A DNA stretch of 64,000 nt from Streptomyces coacervatus (GTDB lineage: Bacteria; Actinomycetota; Actinomycetes; Streptomycetales; Streptomycetaceae). The stretch spans positions 248,001 to 312,000 of the forward strand of contig NZ_JARHTP010000005.1 of assembly GCF_029223485.1 (NCBI RefSeq). The letters run 5' to 3'. Shown here in pieces: positions 61,393 through 64,000 of the stretch (its first letter is position 1; every line of letters starts with the position of its first letter). The position numbers and the translations under genes are program-made. The notes below the pieces were generated by a model, which ran no database searches, was not told where the DNA came from, and worked only from the letters and a program-made list of their open reading frames with translations.

Positions 61393-62540
61393 CCATCCGA
61401 CTCCCCGACTTCAAGGGCGGGTTCAGGGCGTACGAGCCCCGGACCGAGCCCCTGGCGGTGACCCCCGGCACCCCCTTCACCTCTCGTACGGTCTTCTCGG
61501 CGGCCCATGTCGTCGCCGACCCGTACGCGGACGTGTCGCCCGACTCGCCCGCCGCCGTCGACTGGGACGCCACCCTCGCCTTCCGCCGCCACCTGTGGTC
61601 CCACGGGCTCGGCGTCGCGGAGGCGATGGACACGGCCCAGCGCGGCATGGGCCTGGACTGGGCGGGCGCGGCCGAGCTGATCCGCCGCAGCGCGGCCGAG
61701 GCGAAGTCGGTCGGCGGCCGTATCGCCTGCGGTGTCGGCACCGACCAGATCGCCTCCGGGTCTCTCGTGGAGGTCCGGGCGGCCTACGAGGAGCAGCTCG
61801 CCCTGGTGGAGGAATCGGGCGCGCAGGCCATCCTGATGGCGTCCCGGGCGCTGGCCGCGGCGGCCTCCGGGCCGGAGGACTACCTGGAGGTCTACGGCCA
61901 CCTCCTGCGCCAGTCCGCCGACCCGGTGATCCTGCACTGGCTCGGCCCGATGTTCGACCCGGCGCTGGAGGGCTACTGGGGGTCGAGCGACCTCGACGCG
62001 GCCACGGATGTCTTTTTGGACGTCATCGCCGCCCACCCCGACAAGGTGGACGGCATCAAGGTGTCGCTGCTGGACGCGCAGCGGGAGATCGACCTCCGTC
62101 GCCGACTCCCCGACGGGGTCCGCTGCTACACGGGCGACGACTTCAACTACCCCGAGCTGATCGCCGGCGACGAGCAGGGCTTCAGCCACGCCCTGCTCGG
62201 CATCTTCGACCCGCTGGGCCCGCTGGCGGCCGAGGCGGTACGGGTCCTGGACACGGGTGATGCGGCGGGCTTCCGGGAGCTGCTGGACCCGACCGTCGAA
62301 CTCTCCCGGCACCTCTTCCAGACCCCGACCCGCTTCTACAAGACGGGCGTGGTGTTCCTGGCCTGGCTGGCCGGCCACCAGTCGCACTTCACGATGGTCG
62401 GCGGCCTCCAGTCGGCCCGCTCCCTTCCGCACTTCGCCCGCGCCTACGAACTCGCCGACGGCCTGGGCCTGTTCCCGGACCCGAAGCTGGCGGAGGAACG
62501 GATGAAGAACCTGCTCGCCCTGTACGGAGTGAACCAGTGA
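61389..62540 (+). CDS. DUF993 (dihydrodipicolinate-synthase-like) protein
   Basis: A 383-residue TIM-barrel protein of DUF993, distantly related to DHDPS-type lyases. Segments include GLDWAGAAELIRRSAAEA, RIACGVGTDQIA, HWLGPMFDPALEGYWG, VDGIKVSLLDAQRE (candidate Schiff-base Lys in GIKVSLL) and FNYPELIAGDEQGFSHALLG. If it works like DHDPS relatives it would catalyse an aldol-type cleavage. The GTG overlaps the dehydrogenase stop (GTGA), so it is coupled to it. Confidence 0.85.
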   Translation: MTIRLPDFKGGFRAYEPRTEPLAVTPGTPFTSRTVFSAAHVVADPYADVSPDSPAAVDWDATLAFRRHLWSHGLGVAEAMDTAQRGMGLDWAGAAELIRRSAAEAKSVGGRIACGVGTDQIASGSLVEVRAAYEEQLALVEESGAQAILMASRALAAAASGPEDYLEVYGHLLRQSADPVILHWLGPMFDPALEGYWGSSDLDAATDVFLDVIAAHPDKVDGIKVSLLDAQREIDLRRRLPDGVRCYTGDDFNYPELIAGDEQGFSHALLGIFDPLGPLAAEAVRVLDTGDAAGFRELLDPTVELSRHLFQTPTRFYKTGVVFLAWLAGHQSHFTMVGGLQSARSLPHFARAYELADGLGLFPDPKLAEERMKNLLALYGVNQ

Positions 62541-63409
62541 GCGCTCTCGGAGACCTTGGGGACCTGTCCCGCTTCTCCATCAACCAGATGACGGTGAAGC
62601 AGCTGTCGATGCCCGAACTGGTCGACGGCTGCCTGGAGTTGGGCATCCCGGGCGTGGGCCTGTGGCGTGCACCGGTCCAGTCGTACGGTCTCGACGCGAC
62701 CGCCAAGCTGGTCCGTGACGCGGGCCTGACGGTCACGACCCTGTGCCGTGGCGGCTTCTTCACGGCGATCGACCCGGCCGAGCGCGCCGCCGCCCTGGAC
62801 GACAACCGGCGCGCGATCGTCGAGGCGGCCACCCTGGGCACCGACACCCTGGTGCTGGTCTCGGGTGGTCTGCCGGCCGGCTCGAAGGACCTGCACGGCG
62901 CACGGGAACGGATCGCGGACGCACTCGGCGAGCTGGGCCCGTACGCCGAGCAGCACGGCGTCCGCCTGGCCATCGAGCCGCTCCACCCCATGTACGCCGC
63001 CGACCGCTGCGTGGTCTCGACACTCACCCAGGCGCTCGACCTCGCGGAACGCTTCCCGGCCCACCAGGTCGGCGTCACCGTCGACACGTACCACATCTGG
63101 TGGGACGACAACGCGCCCGCGCAGATCGCCCGCGCGGGCGCGGGCGGCCGTATCCACACCTTCCAGCTCGCCGACTGGACCACGCCGCTGCCCGAGGGCG
63201 TGCTCAACGGCCGGGGGCAGATCGGGGACGGCTCGATCGACATGCGGGAGTGGAAGGGATACGTCGAGGCCGCCGGCTACACCGGGCCCATCGAGGTCGA
63301 GCTGTTCAACGACGGCCTGTGGGCGCGGGACGGCCGCGAGGTGCTGGCCGAGACGGCCCGTCGCTTCGTGCAGCACGCGGGCGGACCGCAATTGAGGAAT
63401 TCTCTGTGA
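62537..63409 (+). CDS. Sugar phosphate isomerase/epimerase-like TIM barrel
   Basis: A 290-residue xylose-isomerase-like TIM barrel. Metal-ligand candidates: Glu in LAIEPLHPMYA, Asp/His in VGVTVDTYHIWWDD, His in RIHTFQLADWT and Glu in GPIEVELFNDGLW. It overlaps the DUF993 stop by 4 bases and is the last gene of the operon. IolE/IolI and 3-keto-glycoside-processing enzymes belong to this fold and pair with Gfo/Idh dehydrogenases. Confidence 0.88.
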   Translation: MSALGDLGDLSRFSINQMTVKQLSMPELVDGCLELGIPGVGLWRAPVQSYGLDATAKLVRDAGLTVTTLCRGGFFTAIDPAERAAALDDNRRAIVEAATLGTDTLVLVSGGLPAGSKDLHGARERIADALGELGPYAEQHGVRLAIEPLHPMYAADRCVVSTLTQALDLAERFPAHQVGVTVDTYHIWWDDNAPAQIARAGAGGRIHTFQLADWTTPLPEGVLNGRGQIGDGSIDMREWKGYVEAAGYTGPIEVELFNDGLWARDGREVLAETARRFVQHAGGPQLRNSL

Positions 63410-63433
63410 ACGCATGTATTGCTGCCGTCGCGG

Positions 63434-64000
63434 TCATTGCACACGCACCGCCCGGTGCAGCGCCTCGGCCGCCAACTGCATGGCTGCGTCCTGGGCGGCC
63501 CGGCCGAGCAGATCCGTGCGGATGGGGCCGCCGCCGGCCAGATGGCGGTCGTAGGGCAGGACGACGACGGGTACGCCCGTCTCCTTGAGGTGTGCGGTGG
63601 CCGCCTTCACGTCCAGGATCATGTCGGGCGAGCTCGCGGTGAGGGCCACCACGGTCGTCGAGAGCGCGGAATGCGGCAACTGCCCCAGCCAGTCGAGGAC
63701 TTGCCGCGTCGCGCCGACGCCCTCCGCGGTCGTCGGCGCGACGACCACCCGGGCATGGGCGGTGTCCATCGCCGTACGGGCGACCTCGCCGGGCAGGGTC
63801 TCGCAGTCGACGACCGTCACGGAGAAGTAGCGCCGCAGCGCGAGGGTCACGGTGCGGTACGTCCGTACGTCCAAGGGGGCGCCGACCTGCCCCTGGCTCG
63901 CCGGCAGCAGCCAGCCGCCGTCTGCCACGGGCACCAAGTACCCGGTCACATGGGTCAGTTGCATGGCCGGCGTCAGAATCCGGGCGAGGTCGGCGCACGA
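63434..64000 (-). CDS. MinD/ParA-like ATPase, C-terminal part (gene continues past window)
   Basis: At least 188 codons of a gene that begins right of the window. The visible part carries strands VTVVDCETL, ARVVVAPTTAEGVGATRQVLDWL, TVVALTASSPD and PVVVLPYDRHLAGGGPI, the pattern of the C-terminal half of SIMIBI/MinD-type ATPases associated with type VII secretion or actinobacterial cell-pole proteins. The Walker A is not in the window. Assignment is by pattern only. Confidence 0.6.
   Translation of the reverse strand, partial: SCADLARILTPAMQLTHVTGYLVPVADGGWLLPASQGQVGAPLDVRTYRTVTLALRRYFSVTVVDCETLPGEVARTAMDTAHARVVVAPTTAEGVGATRQVLDWLGQLPHSALSTTVVALTASSPDMILDVKAATAHLKETGVPVVVLPYDRHLAGGGPIRTDLLGRAAQDAAMQLAAEALHRAVRVQ

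Overview
The window is chromosomal DNA of a Streptomyces. The evidence is very high G+C with strong third-position bias, twin-arginine and actinobacterial lipoprotein signals, a bldA-type TTA codon in adpA, mycothiol-linked and XRE/DUF397 families, a desferrioxamine locus, and two short palindromic repeat families that I recall as typical of Streptomyces. From memory, the order (cebE-cebR-tRNA-His-orn-adpA ... glmS2 ... hexosaminidase-desABCD-desEF-leucine genes ... aroA paralogue) follows the core region of the S. coelicolor chromosome. I see no phage, insertion sequence, CRISPR array or large transferred island.

Layout. 1-2.1 kb: end of a cello-oligosaccharide ABC uptake locus (cebE, partial), the CebR operator and divergent cebR. 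2.2-5.1 kb: tRNA-His, orn, and adpA (bldH), which is broken here by one extra base, then its long upstream region and a small membrane protein. 5.4-9 kb: universal stress protein, YaaH-type membrane protein, a four-unit repeat array, glmS and a coupled 97-residue protein. 9.1-13.4 kb: Tat-exported phosphatase, DUF4429/SHOCT protein, and a secreted GH20 hexosaminidase with a DasR-type site. 13.5-20.7 kb: desferrioxamine synthesis (desABCD) and uptake/release (desE, desF) under two iron boxes. 20.8-28.4 kb: leucine/acyl-CoA catabolism (acyl-CoA dehydrogenase, HMG-CoA lyase, methylcrotonyl-CoA carboxylase) with a divergent TetR regulator and twin operators, then another acyl-CoA dehydrogenase and TesB thioesterase. 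30-36.7 kb: phosphatase, PucR regulator, and a symporter-ureohydrolase-ThDP enzyme operon that looks like uptake and breakdown of a guanidino compound. 36.7-44.3 kb: secreted nuclease, a large YkcB-like glycosyltransferase with Gly/Ser-rich tail, an XRE/DUF397 regulatory module, and secreted proteins. 44.4-53 kb: a fused ABC exporter, secreted S37 peptidase, a lipoprotein and a Tat-exported GH3 N-acetylglucosaminidase. 53.4-56.8 kb: an aroA paralogue, a decayed acetyltransferase gene, a hydrolase and an MFS carrier. 57-63.4 kb: LacI-controlled locus with a Gfo/Idh/MocA dehydrogenase, a DUF993 TIM-barrel protein and two xylose-isomerase-like TIM-barrel proteins, plus a MarR-GNAT fusion. The window ends inside a MinD-like ATPase gene.

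Shared themes are extracellular polysaccharide and amino-sugar use (ceb, GH20, GH3, glmS), iron acquisition, and small-molecule catabolism, each with a local regulator and a visible operator. The least-explained sets are the Gfo/Idh-DUF993-TIM-barrel operon and the PucR-symporter-ureohydrolase-ThDP operon. The strongest anomaly is the adpA frameshift. A further curiosity is a 40-base palindromic repeat that sits in frame inside a regulator gene.
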